A stretch of DNA of 64,000 nt. Source: Bromus sterilis (taxonomy: Eukaryota; Streptophyta; Magnoliopsida; Poales; Poaceae). Shown here in pieces: positions 23,001 through 35,139 of this stretch. Under the pieces are notes generated by a model. The model worked only from the letters and a program-made list of their open reading frames with translations, was not told the origin of the DNA and made no database searches. Within the stretch, counting starts at the first letter, position 1; each line of letters opens with the position of its first letter. The stretch is taken from contig OX465599.1 of assembly GCA_950022295.1 (NCBI GenBank), positions 279,145,501-279,209,500 on the forward strand, read 5' to 3'. Both the position numbers and the translations under genes were made by a program.

Positions 23001-23860
23001 GTGGGCGAGGTCTTCGGGGCAGGTTGGGCTTGATTGGCTGCGTAGTTCGACGAAGCCGAGGACGGGGAGCTTCCTGGACAACTCGCGACGTCTAAAGGGG
23101 CACGATGGCCGCGTGGTTTCCTCGTCGGCGCTCCGGCGGGTCTCGGCTAGGGCATGAGAATGGCGAGGGGAGACAATGTGGAGGACCAGAGGGAGGGGGA
23201 AAGGAGTTGGGGGTTCACCAGGCGTCTCCACGGCGGCAGATGGCGATGGGGGAGGCCAGCTAGTGGCCACGGCGACGCCGGCATGCCGGGCATGCAGCTG
23301 TGTGCTCGTGCACGGGGTAGACGACAACAGAGGAGGCGGCTGGGCTGGGCCAGGCCGAGGTAAGTGGGCCTGTGGCCTGTGGGGTGGGCTGGGGTTTTCT
23401 TTTTCCTTTTCTTCTGTTATTTCTTTCTGTTTTCTTTTTCTGTTATTTGTTTTTTCCCAAATAAAAATAGCAGAGCATTTTTTAAATTCCCCAAAACTTT
23501 TATGTGGGCTTAGGGTTCCAGCCACTAGCCACTCATAAGTTTTGGTGACTTTTGAAATTCAAACAATTTGAATTTCAATTCAAATTGGAGTTTAATTTAA
23601 TTTCCAAGCCCTGTTTGGAATATTTGAAAAATCTTGGTGCATGCAGTGGGATCCACTTCACTTTATATGTGATCATGCATATTTATAAGACTTTTCAAAA
23701 ATACCAGAGGAAAATTTGGAAGAAATTTTTGTCTGGCCATTTGAATTAAATTCTCTAGGGCTTTTCTTTTCCCCAATTTTGAATTCTTTTGAATTTTTGC
23801 ATGATGCAAAGGGCACAATCAAACCCTAGAACTTACCCTAGTTGGGGTTCTGACATTGAT
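20054..23860 (-). mobile_element. Solo LTR of the T1/T2 family (family alpha), minus strand
   Basis: The LTR is 20059-23855 (3797 bp). On the minus strand it reads TGTCAGAACCCCAACTAGGG to CCCGGGTCCCGACA, the same ends as the 3800-bp T2 LTR. A perfect 5-bp duplication TTGAT flanks it (20054-20058 and 23856-23860). It lies wholly within the beta solo LTR. It holds a 17-nt G run (22607-22623), a GC-rich leader (about 22640-23400), and the conserved dyads at 21163-21219 and 20853-20872. It contains no gene; the frames in the GC-rich part are not conserved. Confidence 0.93.
21163..21219 (-). other. Three-dyad block, copy 2 (minus-strand solo LTR)
   Basis: CCTTGCAAGG at 21204-21213, CTATTCGAATAG at 21183-21194, GTCC/GGAC at 21163-21178. 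The first dyad differs from copy 1 by a paired C-to-T and G-to-A change that keeps it perfectly palindromic. Confidence 0.7.
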
Positions 23861-24625
23861 CCTACCACTTTATATCCATGCCTCTCAAATAAACCCAAAC
23901 AACTATGTCCCTCCACATCCCAGCAAACCTTGTTCGGCTATGTTACTATTGCTCGCTGCTCAGCCACTGCTTAGTATGCATGCTAGGATGTTATCAACTG
24001 TTATCCTATTACTCCTTGGATTGGGCTATCACATTATTATATTTATTGTGGAATATATGATTATTATAATGTTGACTATACTCGACTAAGGATGGAAGGT
24101 CTAGGCTATCCCGCCCTGACGCTTTGTTCCATTCGAGTCACCTAGGACCCGAGTTCCGGGTATTGGTTTTAAGACTGAGCGTGCCTAACCGTGTGTGGGA
24201 TTTTATGGGGTCCCCTTTTCTTACCTACCTAGCTTCAAACATTTCTAGTGGTGGCCCAAGCTGATTTACCATTTGAAAATCATGCATATATGCCTGTCGG
24301 TTCGCTCCTAGCAGATATCCTTTAAAATAACTTGGTCCAGCGGAGACATGTTTTCTCTTGTTGGTCCACCCCAAGGAGCTAGGGGGCTTCCCACATGGTT
24401 TGCGTAGCTAACCCGACCTCGTCTAGACGGTAGAGGCCAATTCGAGAGAGCGGCTGGCTTTTGAGTTGGATGTCGACTCACCGGGGGCCACCCGGATTTG
24501 TTCGTTGTTAGTTGGAGGGACCTGTTGTATCGGATCTCTCGGAACTAAATCATAAAATGGTTGCCTATGATGGGTAGCAACTGAGAGAGATGGGCGTGCG
24601 TGTGGAGCCTTGTAATGGGAAGTTG

Positions 24626-24679
24626 GTACACCCCTGCAGGGTTAAATCTTTTCGAGAAGCCGTGTCCACGGTTATGGAC
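24626..24679 (+). other. Three-dyad block, copy 3 (solo LTR, family beta)
   Basis: CCCTGCAGGG at 24632-24641, CTTTTCGAGAAG at 24648-24659 (one paired A/T swap plus one G-T pair against copy 1), GTCC at 24664-24667 and GGAC at 24676-24679. Confidence 0.7.
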
Positions 24680-26622
24680 GACTTGAGACCTACTCCTTGT
24701 TCATAGACAACAACAACTGAGATAATCTTAATGAACTTGATCAATGTGTGTGTGCCTTGACTTCTTCTTCTTCGTCGGGATGCGAAGAGGAGGACAAGGA
24801 TAGGGTAGGTGTTATGTTTGCATAAGTAGTTGATAGCAAGACTTATTGGAGGCGATTCCTCATCGAATGCTTGGTTCTCATCTTACTCCAAAATAGACCG
24901 TTAGCCACTCATATATTGCTAGAGCGTCTGCAACCTCACCACTACCCCCTTCTTACCCATGAGAAGTTAGTTACAAGACTTTTGATATATTCTCACCCCT
25001 TTCTTTTCTTTTCCCTTTTATGTTTTTCCTGATCGGACGCTGCAGTTGATTACCACCTCGACCCTTCTTCTGGACGCCTTCGTGGAGACTCAACGACGAC
25101 TAGTTAGGCGGATCCCGGCGGAGAGCCTGGACCTGTGTGGTTACGGGAATGGTGTGATTTACCTTTGCCACTAGGCATTTGCTTGTAGTCTGTACTCAGA
25201 CATGCATCTTCCACTAATGTATTGTATTAAGGAAGTTGTATGCCGATTGTATGAGATGTTGTATCCTTGTAGCTGTAATGTTGTGATATCATGTTGGAAA
25301 TCCGGGGCATATGGAATTGTCATATGTCGCGGTGGGACTGATATGTGCTTCATCCCCGGATCTAGATGGAAACATTTAGATCTGGAAAAGTACCGCATAT
25401 CGGGCCTTACAACCTCAAAATTATTGCAAGATATCCTAAGCTAGACCTAGTGATCTAGATTACCCATACACCACATATAAAACATACCATGAGACATATA
25501 AACCATTGCAACAGAAATAACTCTCTAAACAAATATAAGTGAAGCACGAGAGTTATAAACTTTCTACAAAATAAATTAAATTTATCTCAAACAAGATCTA
25601 AGCGAAGCACAAGAGCTAACAAACAGGTAGTAGATAAATTTAACACTCAACAGATATAAGTGAAGCTCTAGGGTGTTCTATGATAAAGTGCAGCGTGTAT
25701 CTCTCCCAATCAAGCATGATAGGGTCCGACATTGTAATGACCAAAAAACAAAACAAAACAAAACTAGAAGAAAATATACATACGCTCCAAGAATAACACA
25801 TATCATGTGAAGCAATAAAAATATAGTGTGGAGAAGGACGAACTAACGATTGTTGATGAAGAAGGGGATGCACGGGGACATCCCCAAGCTTAGACGCTTG
25901 AGTCTCCTTGAAATATTTTGTGGGGTGCCGGGGGCATCCCCTAGCTTAAGATTTTGGCACTCCTAAATCTTATTTCATCATCTCCCTTCGCACACTTGAA
26001 AACTTCCTTCACATAAAACTTCTCATAAACTTATTAGAGCGGTTAGTACACTAATAGATAATCTGCCAAAACAGGACAGATTGTAAAGATTGATTTTTCA
26101 GATGCACTTCTTCTGCTCAAATAAGAAAACTCAAATGATATGAAAGGTTCACAATTGTATAGATCATGCTGTGTAAAAAATTCAGCTCAAAAAGATGAAC
26201 TGGTGATTTATCATGAATTTTTCCGTCAAGTAGACAGAATCTGTTTTTTCTAGACATCATGTCACAACTTTTGCTTCCCTTATCATAAGAGGCTAGAACT
26301 TGGCACACAACTTTAAAATAAAGATATAATGGTGTTTCTACAGTAGTAACAACATCCAAGACACAACAAAATCAAAATAAACCTAATCCGTTTTGGGCTG
26401 CCTCCCAGAAGCGCTTCTTTAAAGCCATTAGCTAGGCATGAGTGTAACGATGCTCATAAAAGAATGAAAAGTTGAAGCACAAAAGAGAGAATAAAAGGAG
26501 CAAATATAAACCACATATAAGTCTAACATGGTTCCTATGCATGGGCATATTGTAAGAAAATAAATCAATGAAGCACAAAGAATCAAGCATAGGAAGGTAA
26601 AACAAGAGCACCTTCAAGATTT

Positions 26623-27690
26623 TCAACATGGAGAGAGGTGTTTTCTAACATGAAAAATTCTATAACCAAATTTCCCTCTCTCATAATAATTTTCAGTAGC
26701 ATCATGTACAAACTCAACAATATAACCATCACATAAACCATGCTTTTCATGATCTAATATCACATAATCATATAAACTTTCTGAGCAAAACTCATCATCA
26801 TTAAGAACATCCATAGTAGGAAAAAAATAGAGGGTTATCATAAGACTTATCAAAGTAGCAAGGATTATCATATATAACAGTAGCAAAATCACCCTTGCAA
26901 GTCTCATTCATAGGGGAATCATGGCCACAAGCATGAATTTCATCAAAAAGGGTATTTCAAAAGATTCAATAGGATCATAGCAATCAATATAGCATTCATC
27001 CTCCTTCTGTGAGAATTGAGGGAAATCATATAAAGTAAGAATCAAAGAGTTACTCTCATTAGTTGGTATAGATGGGTAGCTACTCCACTCTTCCTCCTTT
27101 TGTTCGTCACTCTCCTCCTCTTATTCATCCAATGAGCTTTTAGTTTCAGCAATTTATTCTTTCGTAGAGTCCTGCAAAGCATTAGTCTCTTCCTCTTCTG
27201 GAGAGAACATTTTGAGATAGTTAGTAATATAAGCATTATCATTAAAATTATCACAACAATATTTAAGTATATCAAGACTCTCAGATTTATAAGGGGAATC
27301 TTCAATATTTTCAATAAAGGAAGCAATTTCATAGGCACCCTTAAAGACAACAAATTCTTCTATTTGTGCTACATCAAAGAAATCATAACGATCTTTAGCA
27401 TAAGAAGCCAAGATTTCGTTATCATTACACCAACATTGGAAAGGAAGGTGTTTAAACGGCAAGCAGCAACAAAATTTATCACATAAATAAGATATATCAT
27501 AATCAGAACAAAAGTTTCTAGCATAGTGATATAATTTTTGTATCAGTTTCCATATAAATATCCCTTTTTCAGACAAGCGGTATTCCTTATAATATTTTTG
27601 TTGATCCTCAGTGAATCCACCTTGCCAATAAGATCTAGTTTCATAAAAAGTAACCATTGTAAGCAAACAGAGTAATAAGATAAAGTGCAC
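26623..27690 (-). pseudogene. Unrecognised ORF of element M (degraded), shared with element L
   Basis: A 178-codon frame (27690-27154), then coding-like sequence with stops down to 26623, including FDEIHACGHDSP near 26945-26910 and RGKFGYRIFHVRKH near 26660. The block HLPFQC, then NEILASYAK, FDV, IEEFVVFKGAYEIASF matches the L ORF (29635-30081) closely; the later block LCDGYIVEFVHDATENYYERGK matches 39120-39200. It is acidic, cysteine- and tyrosine-rich, without any gag, protease or polymerase motif. The start is the first ATG and may be too early: hydrophobic residues precede the conserved part. Function unknown. It lies just after the primer-binding site, where gag would be. Confidence 0.6.
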
Positions 27691-27721
27691 TTATCAAGTG
27701 AACTTATAAGTAGAACTATGT

Positions 27722-27739
27722 TCCCCGGCAACGGTGCTA
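27722..27739 (-). other. Primer-binding site of M, tRNA-Asp type, mutated
   Basis: On the minus strand it reads TAGCACCGTTGCCGGGGA, two changes from TGGCGCCGTTGCCGGGGA, the complement of the plant tRNA-Asp(GUC) 3' end. It lies 11 nt inside the LTR end at 27751. Both changes are G-to-A. Confidence 0.75.
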
Positions 27740-27750
27740 GAAAATAGTCT

Positions 27751-27796
27751 TGATAACCCACAAGTGTAGGGGATCGCAACAGTCTTCGCGGGTAGG
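27751..27796 (-). repeat. Last 46 bp of the 5' LTR of M
   Basis: On the minus strand it ends CACTTGTGGGTTATCA. It is cut at 27797 by element L; GTAGG (27792-27796) would be the duplicated target. Confidence 0.65.
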
Positions 27797-29442
27797 TGAT
27801 ACGTCTCAAACATATCGATAATTTCTGCTCGCTCCATGCATGTTGAGTGTGATATTGCTGTGATCTAGATACACTTTCATACACTTTTGATCATATTTGG
27901 ACTAACCTACTAACTCAGCGCACCCCAGTGCCAGATTCTGTTTTCTGCTGTTTTTCTATTTCAGTTTTTCCCCATATAAAAAGTTCTCCAAAAATCCGGG
28001 AAAATCAGATAAAAAATCAGCGTGCCGGAAGCTTCCAGAGCCCCGAAGGAGGTCCAGGGGGCCACCACCAGGTGCCCAGGCAACAACCTGGCGCGGCCAG
28101 CGGCCTGGCCGTGCTAGGGGAGCGCCTGGACCCCTGGTGGCCCCCCTGGCTGCCCCCTTCACCTATTTAATCTCTGTCACGGGAAAACTGCGAAGACAGA
28201 ACCCTATTTTGCAAACTCACCTCTGTTCCGCCCCCGCCGCGCTTCCAAGATCGGGAGTACCGTCAAGACCCTTCCCGACACCATGCCGGAGGGAGGATCG
28301 ACCTCCGGGAGCTTCTCCTGCACCATGGACGCTTCCAGGATGTGCCGTGAGTAGTCTACCTTGGACCATGGGTCCGTGATCAGTAACTATATGATGTTCT
28401 CCTCCCCTCCTTGTTCTTCATGGTTTAGACCTCGTGAGCTTCCCTACATGATCGAGGCATATATGTAATATTTCTGCTTTTGCTATGCTGAGTTTGATGG
28501 GATCTGATGGATTATGAGATTATGTTCAGATTGTGATAGAGTAATGTAATTGGTTCTTATCTTTTGTATTTTTCTTCCGAAGTAATTCTTGAAAGTTCTC
28601 CGTTGCTTTTTATTGCTTTGGCCAAGTGGTAGGTAGTGACTCCAAGAGGGAACGTTATGCTCGATTGTGGGTACATGCCCCCTGAAGACACGCTTGAGTG
28701 ACAGAAACATGAGTCTAGGGGATGTGCTGTGGCCACAAGGGGGAAAACAACGGTGCTTGTAATCGCGGTTGTAAGGATTGTTTACTTTACACAAAGTTCT
28801 TTCTAATGCCGTTGTATGTTGCTTTGGGTTTACACTTTGGGAGGGGCTCGCAACTTAATACCAGCGAGATATTCTGGATAGATATCTCAAGGTGGATGAT
28901 TAGTAGTATATGCAGATGGATTTATGTCTACTTATTTTGGCGTACTTCTCATGCTTTTGAGCCTCTTCCTTTCTTTTGCAGCATAGTTAGCATTGCGGTG
29001 CATTTATAATCCTGTCAATTGCCCTTTTTTAATTTGTTTACCTCGCATAGCAGTCTTATCGTCTTTTGGGAGAGAGACATCACTAGTGAACATCACGGGA
29101 CCCCAGTCCATATTCTCATCATTTTTTACACACTCATTTACTTTTCCGTATTTATTTCAGTTGCTATCATTATCATTATCCCTTGTGTTTTGATTCTTTG
29201 TAAACAACAAGACCGAAGAGATTGACAACCTCTCCGAACTTCATTGGGAGCAAAGTCAAGGAAGCAATGTTTGTCGTAAACGGTGCCATTGTTTTCTTGC
29301 CACCTACTTATCATCGCCGGAGTCCTACGGGAGAGAAACCCTATCCTCTACATAGGGGGAATTTGCTGCTATACTACATCTCACCTTCCACTTGGGGTAA
29401 ACCAACGAAGGGCGAGAATCCATTATCATCTCTTGTGTATCA
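27797..29442 (+). repeat. 5' LTR of L (1646 bp)
   Basis: It starts TGATACGTCTCAAACATATC and ends TTGTGTATCA. The part around 28060-28340 is GC-rich and related to a leader; CTATTTAA at about 28164 is TATA-like. No gene is visible; short frames are not conserved between LTR copies. Confidence 0.88.
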
Positions 29443-29452
29443 AGAAAATTTC

Positions 29453-29470
29453 TGGCGCCGTTGCCAGGGA
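29453..29470 (+). other. Primer-binding site of L, tRNA-Asp type
   Basis: TGGCGCCGTTGCCAGGGA, one change from the complement of the plant tRNA-Asp(GUC) 3' end, 10 nt after the LTR. Confidence 0.85.
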
Positions 29471-29634
29471 CTCCGAGTGATAAGATAGGGGAGTTGCCCA
29501 CTACCTTTTACCTTTACTTTTTAGTCTTGTTAGTTTACCTTTCAGTTTTTGCCTTTGAGTCTTTATGACAAACCAAAAAAATAGTTGCTACCTTTTATCT
29601 TTGCCTTCGTCTGCCTACTGATGCTATCTTTACA

Positions 29635-30336
29635 ATGGGTGTGGAGCCACCCAAATATGGTAGGATGGACATGTTTCACTTGGATCGTCTTCGATCAATT
29701 TGTGCTCGCGCTAAAAACCCAACCGACTTGGTTGAGGGAAAATCATTGGATGAGCATGCTCATTATAAGCGGCACCGCCTATCTCAGAAAGGGAAACACT
29801 TATGGGATCAAATACATGTTTCTTATTTCCAAGCTAAACTTTTGTGCCATATTTATGATTTTACTTGTTGTTCTAATATAAATCATAAACACCTTCCTTT
29901 CCAATGTGAGTTTAATGAAAATGAGATCTTACCTTCTTATGCTAAAGGTTTTTATCATTACTTTGATGTTGAAAAGATTGAAGAGTTTTTCGTTTTTAAA
30001 GGTGCTTATGAGATTGCTTCTTTGATTGTAAAGTATCACGATACTATTCCCCAGTCCGAAAAATTTGTTGTTCTTTCTTAGTTCTTCGAGAATTATACTT
30101 CCAATACTTATATTGAGGATTTTTAAAATAAAATGTTTGCAGCCCTAGAAGAGGCTAGTGATTGCTTTGACGAGGAATCCCTTGATTCTGAGGACTCACT
30201 TGATACTTCCCTTCCTGAAGAATTTGATACTTTCTTTCTTGATGGCCATGATTTGTCACATCCCAACTGTTACTCTCTAGTAAATTTAGATAACAAAAAA
30301 AATTGGAGCCAACAAAAACCTTGCATGAAATGTTAG
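29635..30336 (+). pseudogene. Unrecognised ORF of element L, first part
   Basis: ATG 29635 opens a 148-codon frame (MGVEPPKYGRMDMFHLDRL). After stops at 30079-30081 and 30124-30126 the same frame continues (AALEEASDCFDEESLDSEDS) to 30336, so it was one longer protein. The block HLPFQCEFNENEILPSYAK, FDVEKIEEFFVFKGAYEIASL matches the M protein. The distal part is very acidic. It stands in the usual place of gag but shows no gag domain or zinc knuckle. The LINE insertion separates it from its C-terminal part at 39059-39461. Function unknown. Confidence 0.6.
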
Positions 30337-31093
30337 GTTGTTGTTTCAATGCTTGAACCTGTGTGCTTAGGATTAGCTATGTTGTTGCTTGATGATGTAC
30401 TTGTGATGATGATCATTTTGTGGTGCATGCAACTCATCTTGAGATGATCATATAATGGCAACTTGATAAATCCTAAAACCCTTATTGCTGAAACCTAATA
30501 AATTTTTTGTATAATAATAATAATACTAATAATTTTAGCACTACAAAACCCTTAGGCATTAAACTTTTGTTGATTAGAAATAACTAAAACAATTATCAAT
30601 AAAAGTACCTAACTACATAAAATCATAATGAGGCGAATGCATGACCTTCATAACTCATTAAAAAAATATTAACAAGAGTTAGAAAAAAGAGAGAACTAGC
30701 CTAACCACCCCCTAATCTCTCTCTCTCCCTCACGATCTCTCCCTCTCCCACGGTTCTCTCTCTCGTTTCTCTCTCTCCCGTGGACAACCACCTCTCTCTC
30801 TTCTCTCCCGAGCCCACTCTCAGCCTCGTCACCCTCGCTTGCCCAACCGGAGTCGATCCCAAGGATCGCTGGCGTGGCCTAGCTCGCACGTACACCCCCC
30901 AACTTCCGCCTGCTACGTGGTCGGAGACCGTCGCTCACCCACCTGCACCTTGCTTCTCTCTCACGAGCTCTCTCACCGCCCCTCTCGTCCAACCAGGAAC
31001 GAGGCCGCGGATCGCCCCCGTGGCGCTCCCGCCCGTTGCACCGCACCCTAGCCGCTCGAGCTCTCCCTCCCGTTGGAGTCCTCCTCGCTCGGC

Positions 31094-31100
31094 TATAAAA
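31094..31100 (+). promoter_or_regulatory. TATA box of the solo LTR (family gamma)
   Basis: TATAAAA, about 630 bp into the LTR, followed by a CT/GC-rich leader. Confidence 0.65.
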
Positions 31101-33639
31101 GGAGGTCGCCACAGCCCCTATTCTCCAAACTCCAGAGACCAGCACCACCCCCACTCACCCCATCACCTCGCCACCCCAACCGAGAGGAAGAAGAAGATAA
31201 GGAGGAGGGAAGGAAGCGGAGGAGAAGGAGAAGAAGGGAAGGGAGCAAGGAGGAGGAGGAGAGGGAGGCCGGCGCGCCCACCCCTTTGTCTCTAGCCGCG
31301 CCCGGCGAGGCCGCGCCCGGGAGGAGACGTTGCCCCGATCCATACCCCGACGCCGTCTGCCCGAGCCCGAGCCTTTGCGCCGTTCGCTCTTCGTCGCCGT
31401 TTGCGCCAAAAACGGAAGCCCTGCCCCAAGCCTCACCTCCGCCGCCCCTCACCGTCGCCTCTAGCCCTCCGGTGAGCCCTCCCCATCCTCCCGTACGCCA
31501 TGGCCACGTCCAGGCCGAGCCCTAGCGCTGGAGGTAGAAGACGGCCCCTGGCCGTAGGATCTGACTTGATCCAACGACCAGGGAGATCATTTACCCCTTC
31601 GTTTAAAAAAAACGTGAAGCAGTGCCCAGTACAGGCCGGCCCGCAGAGATAAAATGCCTCTGGGAAAGACTTAGAGCAAGGCCGGCCCATTTATTTTCCT
31701 CCGAGTTTTATTAAATCGTAAATACTAAAATAGTTGTCTAAAAATAATCAGGACTCGTAAAATTATGCCGTATATTGTTTTGTGCTCCTAGAATTATTCT
31801 TTATTGTTTTGCATGGTTAGATTTATTTTTCGTTAGAAATATTATATTGGTCATTTCTTTTAATTATTATTGTTGTTTGCCTTACTTGTTGCTTAGTTAA
31901 TATTTTTTTAGCTTCTGTTAAAGGTTTAGTAAAAATAAAAGTTATTAATATTATCTTTGTTTAATTTCTAATTAAGGTAAAGTTTAATAATAATAATTAT
32001 GATAATAATAAAAGTATATATATAATACTCTATCTATAGTTGTACACATTAATGTCTTATATGTATTTATTTAAATTGTTAATAATGACATAAGTTTGAT
32101 TTAAATTCCTATAATATTAGTTCTAAACAGTAGCTATTTAATATGTTTAGTAGATAATTGTTATGCATTAATTAGCAAGTTATCTATATACAAATAGTGT
32201 GTAAACAGATTGATTACACTGGCCCAACTTACTGTAGCAAAATTTACACACTGAGCAAAATATTAACTTGGGCCGTGGCTGAGCAACTTGTCTTTATTAG
32301 TGTCGCACAGAACTAAAATAATATTAGAAAAATAACCACACAACAGAAAAATTTGAAATAAATCTTGTTGTGATCATGTGGTTATGCTTTATTTTTCTGC
32401 ATAGGTGGAATTATTGTTTACATAAATAAAATTAAAGGTCACATTATTATTATTGCTAGTATTTCATGATTAGGGTAATTTTAGTTTATTCTCTGTTAAC
32501 AGATTAAATATGTATAAATATTTGTATGCTTGTCTCTGGACAGTAGCTAATTATTGTATTGTATTTAATTAAATTTATTAAAAAAACATGACCTAAGGCA
32601 ATAAAAATAAGAATAAAAAAACTTGTGTAAACTCCTATGTAATGTGTTGCTTAAATGCTTGCTTAGGCCTAAACTTGTTAAACCACCATTAAAACTTCTG
32701 CCCACATGTGTTAATCTGATTTCGTGTTGGTATGACTCATGTGTTGTTTTTATTGAGTGCTAAGTGATTGTTATGTTGGTTGAATATTTGCTTTGGTTGA
32801 TGTGATGGTAATTGTGTGCTATTTTCCGCAACGTGTAGACGAGACGCTTGACGTTGCAGGTGAAGACTCCTTCCAAGCCGAAGAAGCCGTATCGGGAGAC
32901 ACCGCCGAGGAAGGCAAGCCACCATCAAAAACATAACCCTTGTCCTACATTTTTTTACTTTATTTGTACCATATTATATATCATGCTATTATTATATCAT
33001 TTTGGGGATAGGATTATATTAGTTTATTAGGTGAAACACCACATACCTTGTAAGCCTACCTATTTGGGAGAAAGAAAATTAGACACCGATGATCTTGTTC
33101 CCTAGCCTTGCTAAAGAACTAATGACTATATAATAATTTGGTTAATCTTGCTCCACCCTAATGTGTTGGCATACATCTAAGAAGATGTGATGGCCAAGAT
33201 TGTGGTTGTTGGAAACATCGTTGGACATATTCAAAGTCTGGAGGGACTCTCTATAAGTGCCGCCGAAACCTAGTCTTACAGTACAACCACAATACTCTGG
33301 TATGGGACAGGGCTAGTTGGAAGATTGTTTATCTTAGTACGGGGGTCTTATAACTACACATGGATGTTTGATTCCACGAATCTGGTAGCCCTCGAAGTTG
33401 AGTGGTGAAATTCGCTAGGCTTGGCGTCAGATGGAACCTTGGTGCTCTTCGACTATGGTGCAGGCTTGGGTCCAAGAGGAGCATGACCTGACACGCGGAC
33501 AGTCAGTACACAAGGGGTAGATTCACCTATACTAGGATAGACAAGGGGAAGACTACGGTCAATTATCCGAAAACCGCATACTGAGGTATGACGAACCGTG
33601 GGGACTCACGGCAGATGTATCGAATGTTGTGGGTAAAGT

Positions 33640-33695
33640 GTACAACCTCTGCAGAGTGAAAACTATTCGAGTAGCCGGAGTCCACGGTCATGGAC
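33640..33695 (+). other. Three-dyad block, copy 4 (solo LTR, family gamma)
   Basis: CTCTGCAGAG at 33647-33656 (paired C/G to T/A change against copy 1), CTATTCGAGTAG at 33663-33674 (one G-T pair), GTCC at 33680-33683 and GGAC at 33692-33695. Confidence 0.7.
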
Positions 33696-34316
33696 AGCTA
33701 GTGAGGCCACACTTTGTGGGGAATAGATGAGAAATTCTAGTAATGAGATTATGGTTAACGATGATGATGTTGGTATTATGAGAAAGGGTTGGACATGATT
33801 AAATCAAATATATTTGTGGGATTAAAATTTGTCAAGATTAAAATGTTGCCAACTAAATTAATAATGAGTAGTTAGGATCTCCCCATGATAAACTCCACCA
33901 TATAGCCATCCCATTATTTTCTTGTACAAAATCTTGTTCATTTCTTTAGGTGGTTTGTGAGTACTTTGTATGTACTCACGGCTTTGACCCTGGTTATTCA
34001 GTCGGCCAGGTTTGGAGGAGAAGTTATTTGACGATGACGCGACTGATGAGTACTAGGATGTTCTACGCTCCGAGCTTTGTCTGTGGATTGTGATGCTGCT
34101 ATCTATCTTGCTTTTGCTTATTCCGCTGCCATTTGAGCCCGATGAGGCCGTCTAAGACTATGTTTATGTATGACTTTGTATTCGGTACTGTATGAACTTG
34201 TGACGGTGATATCCAATGTCGAGTTGTGCGTCATGCGACACTGATCATGGGAGCATGACGGTATGCACAACTGACCGCTTCGGACATATAGTTCGGGGTG
34301 CACACATTATGCCAAT

Positions 34317-35139
34317 ATGGATTTTGCTTGCGAAGATGAACTTTCTATAGTTCCTTACGTCAAGCATGAAATTGTTGCTATTGCACCCACACTTGATTTC
34401 CCTACTATCCTTTCGAAATCTCCAACTCCGGAGAATTTTCCTCTTATCAAATCTCAATGTGCTCACAGTTTTTGGCCCTGTTCCTCCACCTCAGATGCAA
34501 TGGAGCAGATGCTTTGAAAAGTTGTTTCCCTATCAATGGGTTTCTCACATTCCAAGATTTCTCCCTATGCATGACATCAAAATTTATGCCAATTCAAAGA
34601 GGTCCTGGAATGTTGCCTTTTCTGAGAATTTGAGCGTCAAAATTTCTTCTGTTCCTCATGCCTCTCCTAGGAAATTCAGACCCAAGTCCCCATGTAAACC
34701 TGTGTCCAGGAGAATTTCTTTTGATGATGATCCACCATCCCCTGGAGCTTTGGGACTTTATGTTCCTTTGCCCTCTTACTTGCTGGAGCAAGCTATGGAT
34801 TTTCAGTTACAGACTGCTAGGCCTTTAAGGAAGAAGAGTAGGAAGAAACCCATTTTGGAATCTAAGGTTCGGAGGAGTGCTAGAATTTCTGCTATCAATA
34901 ATGGGTTTAAGCGTGAATCTGGGAAGTCCCCTATGGTTCATGACACGATGAAGAGAAAGAAGACCCCCAAGGCTGCCCCTGTTAGAGATGAAATGCCCTC
35001 CAAGACACCACCTCCTCCCACACCAATCAAGATCATGCAGTCCATTGGAGCTAAGCTTGGAATTGCTCCTTCCAAGCTATCTCGAGATCAGCTTATGGCA
35101 GATCTCCCTACTGGTTCTACCTCCACATTGTCTCCATGA
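34317..35139 (+). pseudogene. LINE ORF1, C-terminal part
   Basis: ATG 34317 opens MDFACEDELS; a frameshift near 34430-34510 moves the reading to the 34366-35139 frame. The C-terminal part is basic (LRKKSRKKPILESKVRRSARISA, written here in pieces: LRKKSRKKP, ESKVRRSARISA) followed by proline-rich and ASKL-type sequence, as in ORF1 linker regions of plant LINEs. The usual N-terminal DUF4283/zinc-knuckle part is missing. The protein would bind element RNA; this copy is dead. ORF2 starts about 165 bp downstream. Confidence 0.65.

Larger units (their letters stand above)
17313..25416 (+). mobile_element. Solo LTR (family beta), about 4.3 kb, interrupted by an opposite-strand solo LTR
   Basis: The LTR is 17318-25411, flanked by ACCTC (17313-17317 and 25412-25416). 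It starts TCTAACAGCCC (canonical TG changed to TC) and ends GGGCCTTACA, giving inverted ends. No internal region or primer site remains, so it is a solo LTR made by LTR-LTR recombination. Removing the inserted 20059-23860 segment leaves about 4.29 kb. It has a TATA box at 17758-17765, a GC-rich leader (17940-18350), an AT-rich stretch and, at 24626-24679, the three-dyad block. It holds no gene. Confidence 0.85.
15126..27796 (-). mobile_element. M: non-autonomous gypsy element on the minus strand, split by a solo LTR
   Basis: Reading the minus strand, M has the last 46 bp of its 5' LTR (27796-27751, ending GTGGGTTATCA), a primer-binding site (27739-27722), ORF remains (27690-26623), a long untranslated region (25417-26620 and 15667-17312) and a polypurine-like TAAGCTTGGGGATGC just before its 3' LTR (15666 leftwards). 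The internal region is similar to that of element L on the other strand. It is interrupted by the solo LTR at 17318-25411. The 5' LTR is cut at 27797 by L and the 3' LTR at 15126 by L2. No gag or pol is seen, so it depended on a relative for movement. Confidence 0.75.
30459..34272 (+). mobile_element. Solo LTR (family gamma) inside the LINE
   Basis: The LTR is 30464-34267 (3804 bp), TGATAAATCC to GACGGTATGCA, flanked by a perfect CAACT duplication (30459-30463 and 34268-34272). A TATA box lies at 31094-31100, in a GC-rich leader region (30700-31560); AT-rich sequence follows (31690-32800), then an acidic exon-like segment (32839-32935), the three-dyad block (33640-33695) and the GTGAGTAC dyad (33957-33979). 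It has no internal region or gene. Its length is nearly that of the alpha LTR, but the ends differ. Confidence 0.92.

Noticed and set aside
22902..23525. 207-codon minus-strand frame in GC-rich sequence
   Set aside because: Part of the alpha solo LTR; the frame is not kept in the T2 LTR.
30780..31525. Long proline/serine-rich frames on both strands
   Set aside because: Within the gamma solo LTR leader; low complexity, no domain, overlapping frames of equal length on both strands.
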